Source: XYD2-FULL-39-9 sp964561035
GTDB taxonomy: Bacteria > Patescibacteriota > Patescibacteriia > Magasanikbacterales > GWA2-37-8
Assembly (NCBI GenBank): GCA_964561035.1
Contig: CAZLNR010000004.1
Span: 1 to 50,811, forward strand
Direction of reading: 5' to 3'
DNA: 50,811 bases
The notes under the pieces were generated by a model. That model worked only from the letters and a program-made list of their open reading frames with translations, had not been told where the DNA came from and made no database searches. Shown one piece after another: positions 1-7,856 of the stretch (the stretch's first letter is position 1; the number at the start of each line of letters is the position of its first letter). Position numbers and translations under genes: made by a program.

Positions 1-625
1 CGGCGGTTACCCGAATAAGACCGGTCCATGCGGATGAATCTTGACCGGTGCCACCAAAAATATTTGAAACAACTCCGGATGTAATTTGATTTCCATTTAT
101 GGCAATTGAGCTGGTGGCATTAGTTGTGACGCGACCGTAAGCATCAATAGTAAGTACCGGCACTGCACTAGCAGAACCATATGTTCCAGCAGTTACACCG
201 CTGTTTTCTAAACCAACACTTAATGTTGCACCAGATCTAGTAGAGGTTACCCCGTTGATTCCAGCAAATATTGCTTTCACTCCAGAAGTTACTGAATACC
301 CAATATCATCTGTTGAGGTTGCTAATGTCCAGTTCGTATAGGAAGCTGCAAACCCAAGCGAGCTTGTTGCCACCCAAACTGGAGCACCGCTGCCGGTTGA
401 TTGCAGGACATAGCCAGAGTTTCCAACTGCAACTGCGTTGTACCTGGTGCCATCAGAGTAAATAAGAGATCCGTTAGCTGCCAAAGTTGAAGAATTTGTA
501 CCACCGTTAGCAATTGGTAAAACACCTGTTACATCGGTAGTTAAAGCAACTGTGGTGGTTGACCATGTACCGGCGGTTACCCGAATAAGACCGGTCCATG
601 CGGATGAATCTTGACCGGTGCCACC
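1..625. repeat. 55-bp direct repeat inside the surface-fibre gene (1-55 and 571-625)
   Basis: Positions 1-55 and 571-625 are identical and in the same reading frame, coding a GGTGQDSSAWTGLIRVTAG unit. Identity at DNA level suggests recent duplication or gene conversion within the fibre repeats. It may also mark where short reads could collapse the gene. Confidence 0.9.
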
Positions 626-1291
626 GTAAACTGTGCCAATTACCGAACCATTCCACGTGCCTGCATTTATTGTAGATAGAGACGCTCCACCTAACACAGT
701 CAAATTTGTAATAGTTGAAGTGGTGATGGTAGTGCTATTAAACGTAAAGTTACCATTTGCGTCAGATTTTGGTATGTAAACTGAAGTGGAAACTGTATTC
801 ACACCAACCCCATCAAGATACCGCGCATTAAATGCATACGGAACTGACGTAATTCGTTTTCTTGGAGTTAATGTATCTGAACCAACACGAACCTCCAGAT
901 ATACTGATGCATTATTTTGAAAAACGGAAGGATCAATTGGGTTTGTACCCGTATCGCCCAAATTAACACTAAACAAACCTTGCGAAGGAGTAATGCTCAA
1001 AGGCTGAGGAACCCCTACTGTACCACTTGCTGTATATAGAACCGACCCTCCGCTTGAAGCATCATACAAAACAAAATACATGCTTTGAGTTGTGGTTGCC
1101 AAACTGTTGCTGACAAGCAACTTGCCTTGATATGTGATTATAGACGGCGCACTTGCTGCAAAAACAGTCTTAGAGATAAAAAACGTAATAACAGAAAACA
1201 AAAATACTCCACACATTGAAAAAAGGAGGATTTTTTTCTTTCTACCATTACCTGAAAAATTCGTCTTATTCCTATCTGGAAAGACTTCCAT
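1..1291 (-). CDS. Large secreted tail-fibre-like repeat protein, N-terminal 430 residues (partial)
   Basis: The frame is open from an ATG at 1291 to the window edge, so the 3' part is missing. Residues about 20-45 form a signal anchor (basic GRKKK, a hydrophobic run, then FAAS). Residues 46-150 resemble the start of Patescibacterial and phage tail-fibre-like surface proteins (ITYQGKLL, then a PYAFNARYLDG motif). Ser/Thr/Gly-rich repeats of the GGTGQDSSAWTGLIRVTAG type follow. The repeat occurs twice with identical DNA (1-55 and 571-625), a 570-nt period. Such proteins often end in an intramolecular chaperone (peptidase S74) domain, which cannot be seen here. Role inferred: cell-surface fibre or adhesin. 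It is the last gene of a minus-strand block of exported proteins, separated from the gene before it by a terminator at 1395-1425. Confidence 0.8.
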   Translation of the reverse strand, partial: MEVFPDRNKTNFSGNGRKKKILLFSMCGVFLFSVITFFISKTVFAASAPSIITYQGKLLVSNSLATTTQSMYFVLYDASSGGSVLYTASGTVGVPQPLSITPSQGLFSVNLGDTGTNPIDPSVFQNNASVYLEVRVGSDTLTPRKRITSVPYAFNARYLDGVGVNTVSTSVYIPKSDANGNFTFNSTTITTSTITNLTVLGGASLSTINAGTWNGSVIGTVYGGTGQDSSAWTGLIRVTAGTWSTTTVALTTDVTGVLPIANGGTNSSTLAANGSLIYSDGTRYNAVAVGNSGYVLQSTGSGAPVWVATSSLGFAASYTNWTLATSTDDIGYSVTSGVKAIFAGINGVTSTRSGATLSVGLENSGVTAGTYGSASAVPVLTIDAYGRVTTNATSSIAINGNQITSGVVSNIFGGTGQDSSAWTGLIRVTA

Positions 1292-1394
1292 AGTTTAGGG
1301 TAAACCTGTTTACCAATTTATATATATAGTATACTCTTTTTTTGTGTTTTTCTGTAGACTTTTTTGTCAATAATTGTGGATAAGTTAAAGAAAA

Positions 1395-1425
1395 AATAAA
1401 AACCATGGCACTGCCTGGTTTTTAT
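1395..1425 (-). terminator. Intrinsic terminator after the membrane-anchored secreted protein
   Basis: Read on the minus strand, an A-rich arm with ACCAGGC pairs with GCCATGGT, followed by a T-rich tract. It lies just past the stop at 1455. Confidence 0.6.
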
Positions 1426-1454
1426 CTTCTCTTTAAATCCTAAAATCAGTTAAT

Positions 1455-2309
1455 TTATGTTTTTAATTTCATTTTTTTACGCACAACTAAAACTAACACT
1501 AACAAACCTAATCCTCCGATAGCTATTTTACTCCAAAATGGGATAAACCACACATATTCCGTGCGCGATACTGACAAACCAAGTTTACCATATACAACTC
1601 GCATATTCACCTGATATAGACCGGGAATTTTTACTTTTTCTTGCACCTGCAATTCTTGTCCCAAACTTCGTTTTGCATTTGCTAACAATTTGTTTCCTAG
1701 TGCTGCCGGCTCAGAAATTATTTCTTGACCAAAAAAATTCCTAACTGAAATCTCTCCACGTAATGGAACTTCTACAGTGCCAATATTCTCTAATTCTAGA
1801 GCAAATTTCCAATTATTTACACCTGAATCAGATTTTTTTTTCCACTGATTTATACGCAATAACTCACGCACCTCTCCGCTCACCTGCAAAGTAAGCAAAG
1901 ACACCAGCCGCCCGCTTACAGACCCCGCTTGTCTTTTAACAGTCGGCTCCGCCGATAACCCAAGATAATACGATCCCGGAAGCGAATCTTTTGGAATTTT
2001 AATGAAAAAATTAATGCTCTTAGTCTCTCCTGCTTCTACTGATACTTGTCTATTTTCCGGAAACACCCACGACTCGGCTTCGCTTATCCCTCTTTCAAAC
2101 ACTGGCGCACCAGATTCATTTTGTTTCATACCAAAAACATTCGCGTCAAACATCATACTTACCATATCGGTATTTTTTACCTTTAGCACCACTGTATAAT
2201 TATTACCTGGATCACCCGTAACCAACATTTTAACCGGAGAAACTTCAAATGCCTGAGCAGGCAAAACAAAAAAAGCCGAAAGCATCAAACTTATAATTAT
2301 TTTCCTCAT
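1455..2309 (-). CDS. Secreted, C-terminally membrane-anchored Ig-like protein (DUF916-like)
   Basis: The product of about 284 residues starts with a clear signal peptide (MRKIIISLMLSAFFVLPAQA). A beta-rich extracellular region follows (residues about 20-245), then a C-terminal transmembrane segment (about 250-272) and a short basic tail ending KKMKLKT. The layout resembles extracellular anchoring proteins of the DUF916 type, but no diagnostic motif is visible, so this is a structural analogy only. An upstream in-frame ATG at 2324 is possible; 2309 is preferred because it places the basic n-region right at the start. It lies 27 bp (12 bp from the alternative start) downstream of the next gene, so the two are probably co-transcribed. 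Likely role: envelope or surface-structure protein. Confidence 0.6.
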   Translation of the reverse strand: MRKIIISLMLSAFFVLPAQAFEVSPVKMLVTGDPGNNYTVVLKVKNTDMVSMMFDANVFGMKQNESGAPVFERGISEAESWVFPENRQVSVEAGETKSINFFIKIPKDSLPGSYYLGLSAEPTVKRQAGSVSGRLVSLLTLQVSGEVRELLRINQWKKKSDSGVNNWKFALELENIGTVEVPLRGEISVRNFFGQEIISEPAALGNKLLANAKRSLGQELQVQEKVKIPGLYQVNMRVVYGKLGLSVSRTEYVWFIPFWSKIAIGGLGLLVLVLVVRKKMKLKT

Positions 2310-2336
2310 GTTTATATGTAGCATAAAGCTGTTAAC

Positions 2337-2972
2337 TTAGATATTACTTGAAGCAGAAAAAATCACCGTTTGACTACGCGCACCTGATGCGGTAGAAGCA
2401 CCGATAGAAGCTTTAAAAATTACCGTTGTTAATGCACTGCTTACAGGAGTGGTTGAGACAGCCAACTGCAACCCAGCCGTTACCCCCTGATCATTAACAA
2501 ACGCACGATCAGTACCTTCTAACCCTATACCATACTCTTCTTGCCCCGCTGTAACTGATCCATCTGCCACGGATGTTAAAACACTTCCACTCACACTGCC
2601 CACACTTAAAACATACCCGCCTGTTGCACTTGTACTTACAGACAACACTACCGAAGAACTAGAAACTGAAGCGGATGTTAAATCTCCCAAATTCACCGCG
2701 CTTGAATTAATATCTAAAGTTATTACCCCCCAATCCATGTATTGATATCCACCTAACACTTGATATGTCGTACTGCTTACCGTATCTACCGGTGATTCGC
2801 CAACCGTATCTTCCAAAGCTAATGTTCCACTAGTACTCAAAACACCCCCCGCATCTATATTATCGGCAAAAATTGTATAGTTGGTTGAAGACATTGTTCC
2901 CCATGATTGTGCTGGAAAAGAAAACAATATTACAAACAAGACAACCAGAGAAAATGCAATCTTTTTTTGCAT
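2337..2972 (-). CDS. Small secreted Ser/Thr/Val-rich protein, function unknown
   Basis: The 211-residue product carries an N-terminal signal peptide (MQKKIAFSLVVLFVILFSFPAQS). The rest is a low-complexity Ser/Thr/Val/Gly-rich beta-type region with a conserved-looking segment TYQVLGGYQYMDWG near residue 70 and no cysteine pairs or catalytic motif. There is no transmembrane anchor, so it is probably exported. It lies 9 bp from the stop of the upstream O-antigen-ligase-like gene and just ahead of the anchored secreted protein, so the three form one operon for envelope proteins. I do not recognise the family. Confidence 0.6.
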   Translation of the reverse strand: MQKKIAFSLVVLFVILFSFPAQSWGTMSSTNYTIFADNIDAGGVLSTSGTLALEDTVGESPVDTVSSTTYQVLGGYQYMDWGVITLDINSSAVNLGDLTSASVSSSSVVLSVSTSATGGYVLSVGSVSGSVLTSVADGSVTAGQEEYGIGLEGTDRAFVNDQGVTAGLQLAVSTTPVSSALTTVIFKASIGASTASGARSQTVIFSASSNI

Positions 2973-2981
2973 ACCATTTAT

Positions 2982-5264
2982 TTAGTTTGATCCAGATACT
3001 AACGCTTTTATTTTTTCCAGAATATCTTTATTACCAGGATTTAAATCCTTCACTTTATAGTAATATTCCAACGCCTTAGTTTTATCACCTCTATTTTCAT
3101 AGAGCAACCCAAGGCTATATAGCGCATTGGAATAACTCGGCTGCAAACGCACTGCTTCCAACCACAGCTTTTCAGCATCTTTACGATCATCTTTGCCGCC
3201 TCGGTTATATAATATTCTACCAAAATTAAACAGCATTTCCGGATTAGCATTCATCCCCAGCTGTGCAAAATTTTTATAAATTTCTATAGCCTTATCAGTT
3301 TCTTTATTTAACTCATACACATTGCTTAAACTGACATAGGCTTCGGCATAATCTTTTTTCAGAGCAATTGATTTTTGATAGTATTCAATTGCTTTTGATA
3401 AATTATTTTGCGTTGCATACATATTGCCGATCTTCCAAACCAAAACCGCATTTGTTGGTTCCAATTCACTGGCGCGCATTAATGATTTTATTGACCATTC
3501 AGCTGCATCTGGAACAATTGCAGCAGTATTTTCATACATAGTTGCCAAATTTTCCCAAATTGCCACTGAGTTTGGAGAGATTTCTGTGGCTATTTTCGCT
3601 TCGGCAACTGCTTTAGCCAATAAACCAGCCACCTCCTGCACATCTGGGCTACTTGTTTTTGCTAACGCGCCAGCTTGCTTTAAATACACATTTGCCAACG
3701 CTGTATGATATATATCAGACTTACTGCGCAAAGAGATTGCCTGCTGCAATGTTTTTTCTGCATCTGCAAACACTGGCTCTTGAAGCGCGCGCGCAAAAAC
3801 AGTATCTGCAATATAGAAACGCAACCCCAGCACGCCAACCATAACCACTACCGCCATCGTTACAATCATTGCAAAAGAAAAAGCAAGATTATACTGCGGC
3901 GAATCTTCCAATGTCCATATTTTTTCTTTTACAACGGTATGACCCAACAAAGACAGACCGGAAATCACCATCGCCAACAACAACCACCACAATACCCACA
4001 AGGCGACATTATAGAAACTAACCATCAAACTAAGAGAGGCCACCAACCAAGCAACCACAGACAAAAACACATCAATTCTCATATTATTCTTTGTCATACT
4101 AAGACTGGCAGAGATACCGAAGCTGGTTCCACGAGCTTTAAACCAAGTGCTAAACACATGACCTAACACAAACATTATAATAAACAAAAAGCCAAGCCCT
4201 AACAGAACGCCCCCTTCAGCCACCAAAGCGAAAAACGAATTTACAGGCTGAGAAAAACGCAATGACCATGCCGTTGGATGATAATTAAATTCTGAGGTTC
4301 TAAATTGAGAAAAATCATACCCAAATGTTCCCAAACCGCTTCCAAGCAAGAAATTTTTTGCCCCATCAAATAATACATTTTTTGTTACCAACCACGAAGG
4401 CTTGGTGTCCAGTGAAATTTCAGCCGGAATAGCTGTTTGCAACGATTTTGGACTGCCAAAAATAATAAACACTGCGCATAAAATAAGCATGCTAAACAAC
4501 ACAGATAGCCAGCCCATTTTTGCATCCTGCAAAAAACTTACGCCTAATAATAATAGCAAAGCCAAACCAGTTAAAATCACCCACCAAAAAAATTGAAAGC
4601 CCATGATTAAAAATACGGCCAAAGACATGAGCATTGCAAAAAAATAGAATAGCGCTCGGCTTACGGATACATTTTTTTTAATAAGCGAACCAGCAGCAAT
4701 AATAAACACTGGCACCAACCACAGACCAAAGGCGCTATTTGTTCCATCAACAACATTCCAAACTCCACTTAACAAACCTGGGCTTACTCCAAAAACTGTT
4801 TTAAAAATAAATAATGCTGAAGAGGCTAAACCTGTTAACAGTAGCGCATCCAAAACACCCCGCCATCTTTCTGGAGTAAATAAAACATTTATTAAAATAA
4901 AATAAAATATTACCAAAAAGAATAGGAAAACAAAATTAAAAACAAAGTACTCGCTTCGTCCTAAAAAGCTATCATACTTGCTCATTGACAGTAACGCAGA
5001 AGCAAGTGCACTGATTACAACCCCAAACAACGGTGCGTCTAAAACGGTTTTACGAAAATGTATTTTTTTTAACAGAATTGTTCTAGTGGAAAAAATAATG
5101 ATCTGCACCAACAACAACCCAATAAAAAGGTATTGCTTTGGCAAAACATACGCATTCAGAAAACCTCTGTCAAAAAACAGGGCTGATACCGCAATACTTA
5201 CTAAAACCAGAGCATACGAAAATACATCAAAGATGTGTAAAATCTTTTCATTTTTATTAAACAT
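2982..5264 (-). CDS. O-antigen ligase (Wzy/WaaL)-like membrane protein with C-terminal TPR repeats
   Basis: About 760 residues. The first ~500 residues hold a dozen or so hydrophobic segments with a large extracytoplasmic loop (about residues 290-370), typical of O-antigen ligase/polymerase-fold proteins. The C-terminal ~230 residues are tetratricopeptide repeats (for example AIEYYQKSIALKKDYAEAY and NALYSLGLLYENRGDKTKA). This ligase-plus-TPR fusion is common in Patescibacteria. Likely role: transfer or polymerisation of cell-surface glycans, with the TPR part as a docking surface. The frame is open up to an ATG at 5306; the start at 5264 (MFNKNEK) is preferred because it gives a short charged cytoplasmic N-terminus before the first membrane segment. 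It is the first gene of the minus-strand operon that continues into the two secreted proteins. Confidence 0.75.
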   Translation of the reverse strand: MFNKNEKILHIFDVFSYALVLVSIAVSALFFDRGFLNAYVLPKQYLFIGLLLVQIIIFSTRTILLKKIHFRKTVLDAPLFGVVISALASALLSMSKYDSFLGRSEYFVFNFVFLFFLVIFYFILINVLFTPERWRGVLDALLLTGLASSALFIFKTVFGVSPGLLSGVWNVVDGTNSAFGLWLVPVFIIAAGSLIKKNVSVSRALFYFFAMLMSLAVFLIMGFQFFWWVILTGLALLLLLGVSFLQDAKMGWLSVLFSMLILCAVFIIFGSPKSLQTAIPAEISLDTKPSWLVTKNVLFDGAKNFLLGSGLGTFGYDFSQFRTSEFNYHPTAWSLRFSQPVNSFFALVAEGGVLLGLGFLFIIMFVLGHVFSTWFKARGTSFGISASLSMTKNNMRIDVFLSVVAWLVASLSLMVSFYNVALWVLWWLLLAMVISGLSLLGHTVVKEKIWTLEDSPQYNLAFSFAMIVTMAVVVMVGVLGLRFYIADTVFARALQEPVFADAEKTLQQAISLRSKSDIYHTALANVYLKQAGALAKTSSPDVQEVAGLLAKAVAEAKIATEISPNSVAIWENLATMYENTAAIVPDAAEWSIKSLMRASELEPTNAVLVWKIGNMYATQNNLSKAIEYYQKSIALKKDYAEAYVSLSNVYELNKETDKAIEIYKNFAQLGMNANPEMLFNFGRILYNRGGKDDRKDAEKLWLEAVRLQPSYSNALYSLGLLYENRGDKTKALEYYYKVKDLNPGNKDILEKIKALVSGSN

Positions 5265-5391
5265 ACTGCAAAGTATAGAAATAATATACATAGTATACCA
5301 CATCATTGCAGAGCAACCAACTTAGCCACACTTTTTTACACCATGTAATACACCCACCACCTCACCAATTAACTTACAATATTTAGGATTG

Positions 5392-5420
5392 TTGACAAAA
5401 TAATATTTTAATTATATTAT
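5392..5420 (+). promoter_or_regulatory. Sigma70-type promoter upstream of the LAGLIDADG-like ORF
   Basis: TTGACA at 5392-5397, a 17-bp spacer, then TATTAT at 5415-5420. The first parS site falls in the resulting 5' leader. Confidence 0.7.
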
Positions 5421-5445
5421 TAGTATGTTACGCCTGTAAACAAAA

Positions 5446-5461
5446 TGTTTCATGTGAAACA
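5446..5461. promoter_or_regulatory. parS-like site 1 (ParB binding site)
   Basis: TGTTTCATGTGAAACA differs by one central base from the known bacterial parS consensus TGTTTCACGTGAAACA. It sits inside a longer palindrome running 5439-5468. ParB family proteins bind this 16-bp site; no parA or parB gene is in the window. Confidence 0.75.
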
Positions 5462-5473
5462 TTTTGTTAATTT

Positions 5474-5845
5474 ATGACCACACCACTACCTTCACTTGAT
5501 TTTATAGCTGGCCTCGTTGTTAAGGAAGGTTCTTTTTTGTGGGTAAAACAAAAACAGCATCTTGTATCTGTATTTCAAATTAAGGTACCTATAAAAGAAT
5601 TTGCTCTGCTAGAGCTTATAAAAGAAAAGCTTTCTTTATCTGAGAATATCCATAAATACAGCTACAGAGACAAAACTTTTGGACTTTTGTTAGTAAGAAA
5701 GAGATCCACTATAGAGCACACTATTATACCTGCCTTTGACGGCAGATTATTTGGTGCCAAAAAAGTACAATTTGATTCATGGAAAGATTTATATTACCAG
5801 CGAAAACTTAATTTTTTATACAAAAAATCAAAAAACGTGGTATAA
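5474..5845 (+). CDS. Single-motif LAGLIDADG-like protein between two parS sites
   Basis: The 123-residue product opens with FIAGLVVKEGSF, a variant of the LAGLIDADG helix of homing endonucleases. The motif's last acidic residue is kept as Glu, while the first Asp has become Val. The remainder (FQIKV..., LVRKRSTIEHTIIPAFDGRLF, a final KxxxF-type helix) fits the one-domain LAGLIDADG_1 fold, which works as a homodimer. There is no intron or intein around it, so it is free-standing: either a homing-type nuclease or a domesticated DNA-binding protein such as a WhiA-like or ParB-site factor. It has its own promoter, and its 5' leader and stop codon abut the two parS sites, which suggests a link to segregation or autoregulation at those palindromes. 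Catalytic activity is uncertain. Confidence 0.6.
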   Translation: MTTPLPSLDFIAGLVVKEGSFLWVKQKQHLVSVFQIKVPIKEFALLELIKEKLSLSENIHKYSYRDKTFGLLLVRKRSTIEHTIIPAFDGRLFGAKKVQFDSWKDLYYQRKLNFLYKKSKNVV

Positions 5846-5847
5846 AA

Positions 5848-5863
5848 TGTTTCACGTGAAACA
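5848..5863. promoter_or_regulatory. parS site 2, exact consensus
   Basis: TGTTTCACGTGAAACA is a perfect match to the widely conserved chromosomal parS consensus. It starts 2 bases after the stop codon of the LAGLIDADG-like ORF and lies about 18 kb from dnaA, within the usual origin-proximal range of parS sites. Confidence 0.9.
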
Positions 5864-6040
5864 TTTTAAAGATGTTTAATATATTATCAAAACGGTATTT
5901 TTACTGTATTTTAATAATCTATATTATAGGCAAAACTAATAAATAGGACTTTCGATTGATTGAAATTTTTTTCTTAGCAGACCCAAGGAATTCTCATAAA
6001 TAATATAGTTTCTTTCTTCAAAACACAACGGTGCATAATT

Positions 6041-6103
6041 TTGTATACATTAGTGTATACAATTATCCACTTATACCCCTACTTATGCACACTTTCATCC
6101 ACA
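6041..6103. promoter_or_regulatory. 22-bp palindrome followed by DnaA-box-like repeats (copy 1)
   Basis: TTGTATAC-N6-GTATACAA at 6041-6062 is a near-perfect palindrome. It is followed at once by TTATCCACT (6063-6071, one mismatch to the DnaA box), TTATGCACA (6083-6091, exact TTATNCACA) and TCATCCACA (6095-6103, one mismatch). The same combination recurs at 34036-34158. This stretch lies just upstream of GC-rich unit A. The rest of 5864-6122 is AT-rich with nothing else I can support. Confidence 0.7.
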
Positions 6104-6122
6104 GGTTGTTATCGGTAAACTA

Positions 6123-6180
6123 TTGACAAAACCGCTATTTTTAGCTATAATTTAAACATCTACCCAAAGAGGAGGACCTC
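6123..6180 (+). promoter_or_regulatory. Consensus sigma70 promoter and Shine-Dalgarno of GC-rich unit A
   Basis: TTGACA at 6123-6128, 17-bp spacer, TATAAT at 6146-6151: a full consensus promoter. AGAGGAGG at 6168-6175 precedes a GTG start at 6181. Strong Shine-Dalgarno sequences are rare for the native genes of this window but present in most GC-rich units. Confidence 0.85.
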
Positions 6181-7080
6181 GTGAAGTATCTAATTTTTAT
6201 CATCCTCCTTGTTTCCGCTTGCGAGCGGGACATGGGGGAAATGGGTGCGGCTGACGCCGCACCTCAACCCATTGACGCCAACACCACTGCCGAAGAGCAG
6301 TGGCAGATCTGGCGGGGGTTCAGCGAAGAGCTCAACGCCTACTCCACCGAGCAGGGGCTCGGTGGTGACTGGTACTGGTGGGTCAAGATTCGGGCCTCAT
6401 CTCTTTCGGGAGAAGACCCACGGACGAACCGCTTCTTCTTTCCGTACACCCGGGCTCGTATGCCTGGCGGAAAGACCGTCCAGGTGCTGGTCCAATACCA
6501 GCCAGGGCGGGAAGGATTCTACTCCCCGCCGTTTGAAGGCGGGGAAACGGAGCACCTCCAACTCCTGGAGGAACTCCTGAATCTCTGGTACAAGGGATGG
6601 ACTTTCAACCTCCACCCAACCGGAGAGATCAGCTCCGAGGAGGCGGATCTCGTCGCCGTCCTGGGGTTGCCCAGCGACGGCACTTCGTACTTCGATGGTA
6701 CGAAAACCGTACATCTCGTGTACGAGACGGCAATCGTCCACGAGAGTCTGCATTGGCTCTGGTTCTGGCATCATTACTGCGGTGCCCCTTGGGACGACCA
6801 GTCCCAGTGCACCGAGCACCCCCCAGAAGAAGGGGCGTGCGTAATGGACCGTCAGAACGGGATGGGCAACGTGGAGCGATTCACGTTGCAAATTCCGGAA
6901 TATTCGGAGGAAGAACGTGCTCGCATGAGCGCAATCACCTCCGAGCTGCTGCGGCACTACCCGCCGCACAAGGCCGCAGATGAAACAAGCTGCGGTAACG
7001 AGATGGGAAACAATCCCATCTTCAGGTTCGTCTACAAGATGAGCCTCCAACTCGTTCACCTGGTCATCCGACCACAGTGA
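6181..7080 (+). CDS. Putative metzincin-like zinc metalloprotease lipoprotein (GC-rich unit A)
   Basis: The 299-residue product starts at a GTG with a strong Shine-Dalgarno. It has a lipoprotein signal peptide (MKYLIFIILLVSAC, lipobox cysteine at 14). Around residue 190 it carries HESLHWLWFWHH, which fits HExxHxxGxxH with Trp in place of Gly. A CVMD segment about 28 residues later would serve as the Met-turn. This arrangement (zinc motif, nearby cysteines, C-x-M) points to a metzincin, possibly near the archaemetzincins or matrix-metalloprotease-like enzymes. Inferred role: surface-anchored peptidase. A 60-base sample (6661-6720) is 57 percent G+C against 35 percent at 35341-35400, so the gene is compositionally foreign. 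It has its own promoter and terminator and no operon partner. The long opposite-strand frame across it is a GC-rich shadow. Confidence 0.6.
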   Translation: MKYLIFIILLVSACERDMGEMGAADAAPQPIDANTTAEEQWQIWRGFSEELNAYSTEQGLGGDWYWWVKIRASSLSGEDPRTNRFFFPYTRARMPGGKTVQVLVQYQPGREGFYSPPFEGGETEHLQLLEELLNLWYKGWTFNLHPTGEISSEEADLVAVLGLPSDGTSYFDGTKTVHLVYETAIVHESLHWLWFWHHYCGAPWDDQSQCTEHPPEEGACVMDRQNGMGNVERFTLQIPEYSEEERARMSAITSELLRHYPPHKAADETSCGNEMGNNPIFRFVYKMSLQLVHLVIRPQ

Positions 7081-7148
7081 ACGATCCACTTCTCCACAAC
7101 CCCTTCCAATGGGGGAGTCGGAGAGTGAAGCGGGCAAGCCAGGCCCGG

Positions 7149-7177
7149 CCGCGCATCACAGCGCGGTTGTTTTTTTA
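7149..7177 (+). terminator. Intrinsic terminator of GC-rich unit A
   Basis: CCGCGC (7149-7154), loop ATCACA, GCGCGG (7161-7166), then a T-rich tract. A further hairpin CCCC-TTCCAAT-GGGG lies upstream in the 3' untranslated region. Confidence 0.85.
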
Positions 7178-7245
7178 TACAAAAATAAGCTTATTCTCTA
7201 AGCTTATTCATTATTACTTCTAACATCGTACGCCCTTATTTTATC

Positions 7246-7262
7246 TACTACACTACGTAGTA
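7246..7262. promoter_or_regulatory. BlaI-type operator-like palindrome (copy 1)
   Basis: TACTAC-ACTAC-GTAGTA. The same TACTAC-N5-GTAGTA dyad occurs in front of blaI (11261-11277) and the thioredoxin-fold gene (12778-12794). Here it sits between the 3' ends of unit A and the tfoX-like gene, with no obvious downstream gene, so it may be an orphan site or act as a hairpin. Confidence 0.5.
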
Positions 7263-7266
7263 GATA

Positions 7267-7605
7267 TTACGTAGAACGTTTATTCTTTTTTGGTTTTGGT
7301 ATTGGCAAAGCTTCAGCGGTAACTGTTATTAACTCAGCAAACCAATCAACCTCCTCCAAATCTTCATCGGAAATCTGCATAGAAGCCTTAGCCCCCGGAT
7401 ACGCACATCCTTCCGCATATCTTCCTTGGGCAAATTTTTTTCCCGCCTCGGTTATTTTTACATACACGGTATTATCGCACACCAAAGCCACCACTTTTCC
7501 ATCATAATATAGCGCATACTCACCAAACATTTTACGCGCAAAAACATCTCTCAGCGAAGAGAGCTGGTCAAGCACATAATCTATAAAAGATTGTTCTGTA
7601 GCCAT
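7267..7605 (-). CDS. TfoX N-terminal domain protein
   Basis: The 112-residue product (MATEQSFIDYVLDQLSSL...) matches the TfoX/Sxy N-terminal domain family: a FVDYVLDQL-type helix, then RKMFGEYALYYDGKVVALV and a VYVKIT strand. In gammaproteobacteria the longer Sxy activates competence genes together with CRP. The short stand-alone version found across bacteria has no settled biochemical role. The frame extends upstream through tRNA-Ala, so the start is set at MATEQ (7605), just outside the tRNA. The C-terminus is a basic tail, KPKKNKRST. It could be co-transcribed with the two tRNAs upstream. Confidence 0.8.
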   Translation of the reverse strand: MATEQSFIDYVLDQLSSLRDVFARKMFGEYALYYDGKVVALVCDNTVYVKITEAGKKFAQGRYAEGCAYPGAKASMQISDEDLEEVDWFAELITVTAEALPIPKPKKNKRST

Positions 7606-7612
7606 ATAAATT

Positions 7613-7686
7613 TGGTGGACCTGGCGAGAATCGAACTCGCGTCTGAGCAATGCGAATGCCCTATACTACCACTGTAATACAGGCCC
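7613..7686 (-). tRNA. tRNA-Ala (CGC)
   Basis: A cloverleaf of 74 nt with encoded CCA. Acceptor GGGCCTG/CAGGTCC contains the G3-U70 wobble that marks tRNA-Ala. The anticodon loop TTCGCAT reads CGC, and the T-arm is GCGAG-TTCGATT-CTCGC. The D-stem is weak, with one T-T mismatch. Confidence 0.85.
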
Positions 7687-7690
7687 ATTG

Positions 7691-7762
7691 TGCCCCCAGC
7701 ATGAATTGAACACACATCTTGCCCTTAGGACGGGCCTGTTCTATCCGTTGAACTATGGGGGC
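7691..7762 (-). tRNA. tRNA-Arg (CCT)
   Basis: Cloverleaf with acceptor GCCCCCA/TGGGGGC, D-stem GTTC/GAAC and anticodon loop GTCCTAA (anticodon CCT, codon AGG). The T-arm contains two wobble pairs. CCA is not encoded. It lies 4 bp from tRNA-Ala on the same strand. Confidence 0.85.
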
Positions 7763-7856
7763 CGCTACGCAACACTATAACGAAAACTTTTTCTTTTGGC
7801 AATCCTGTTATAGTTGCTATTTTTCCTATCCGGTATTACAATTTATACATTATTAT

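Noticed and set aside
1..625. Possible CRISPR-like spaced repeat
   Set aside because: Only two copies, 515 bp apart, inside one open frame; it is a protein repeat.
5474..5845. LAGLIDADG ORF as part of an intron or intein
   Set aside because: No interrupted gene, rRNA or tRNA surrounds it; it has its own promoter between parS sites.
6397..7137. 246-codon frame opposite the metzincin gene
   Set aside because: High G+C makes long shadow frames; the opposite strand has the promoter, Shine-Dalgarno, signal peptide and zinc motif.
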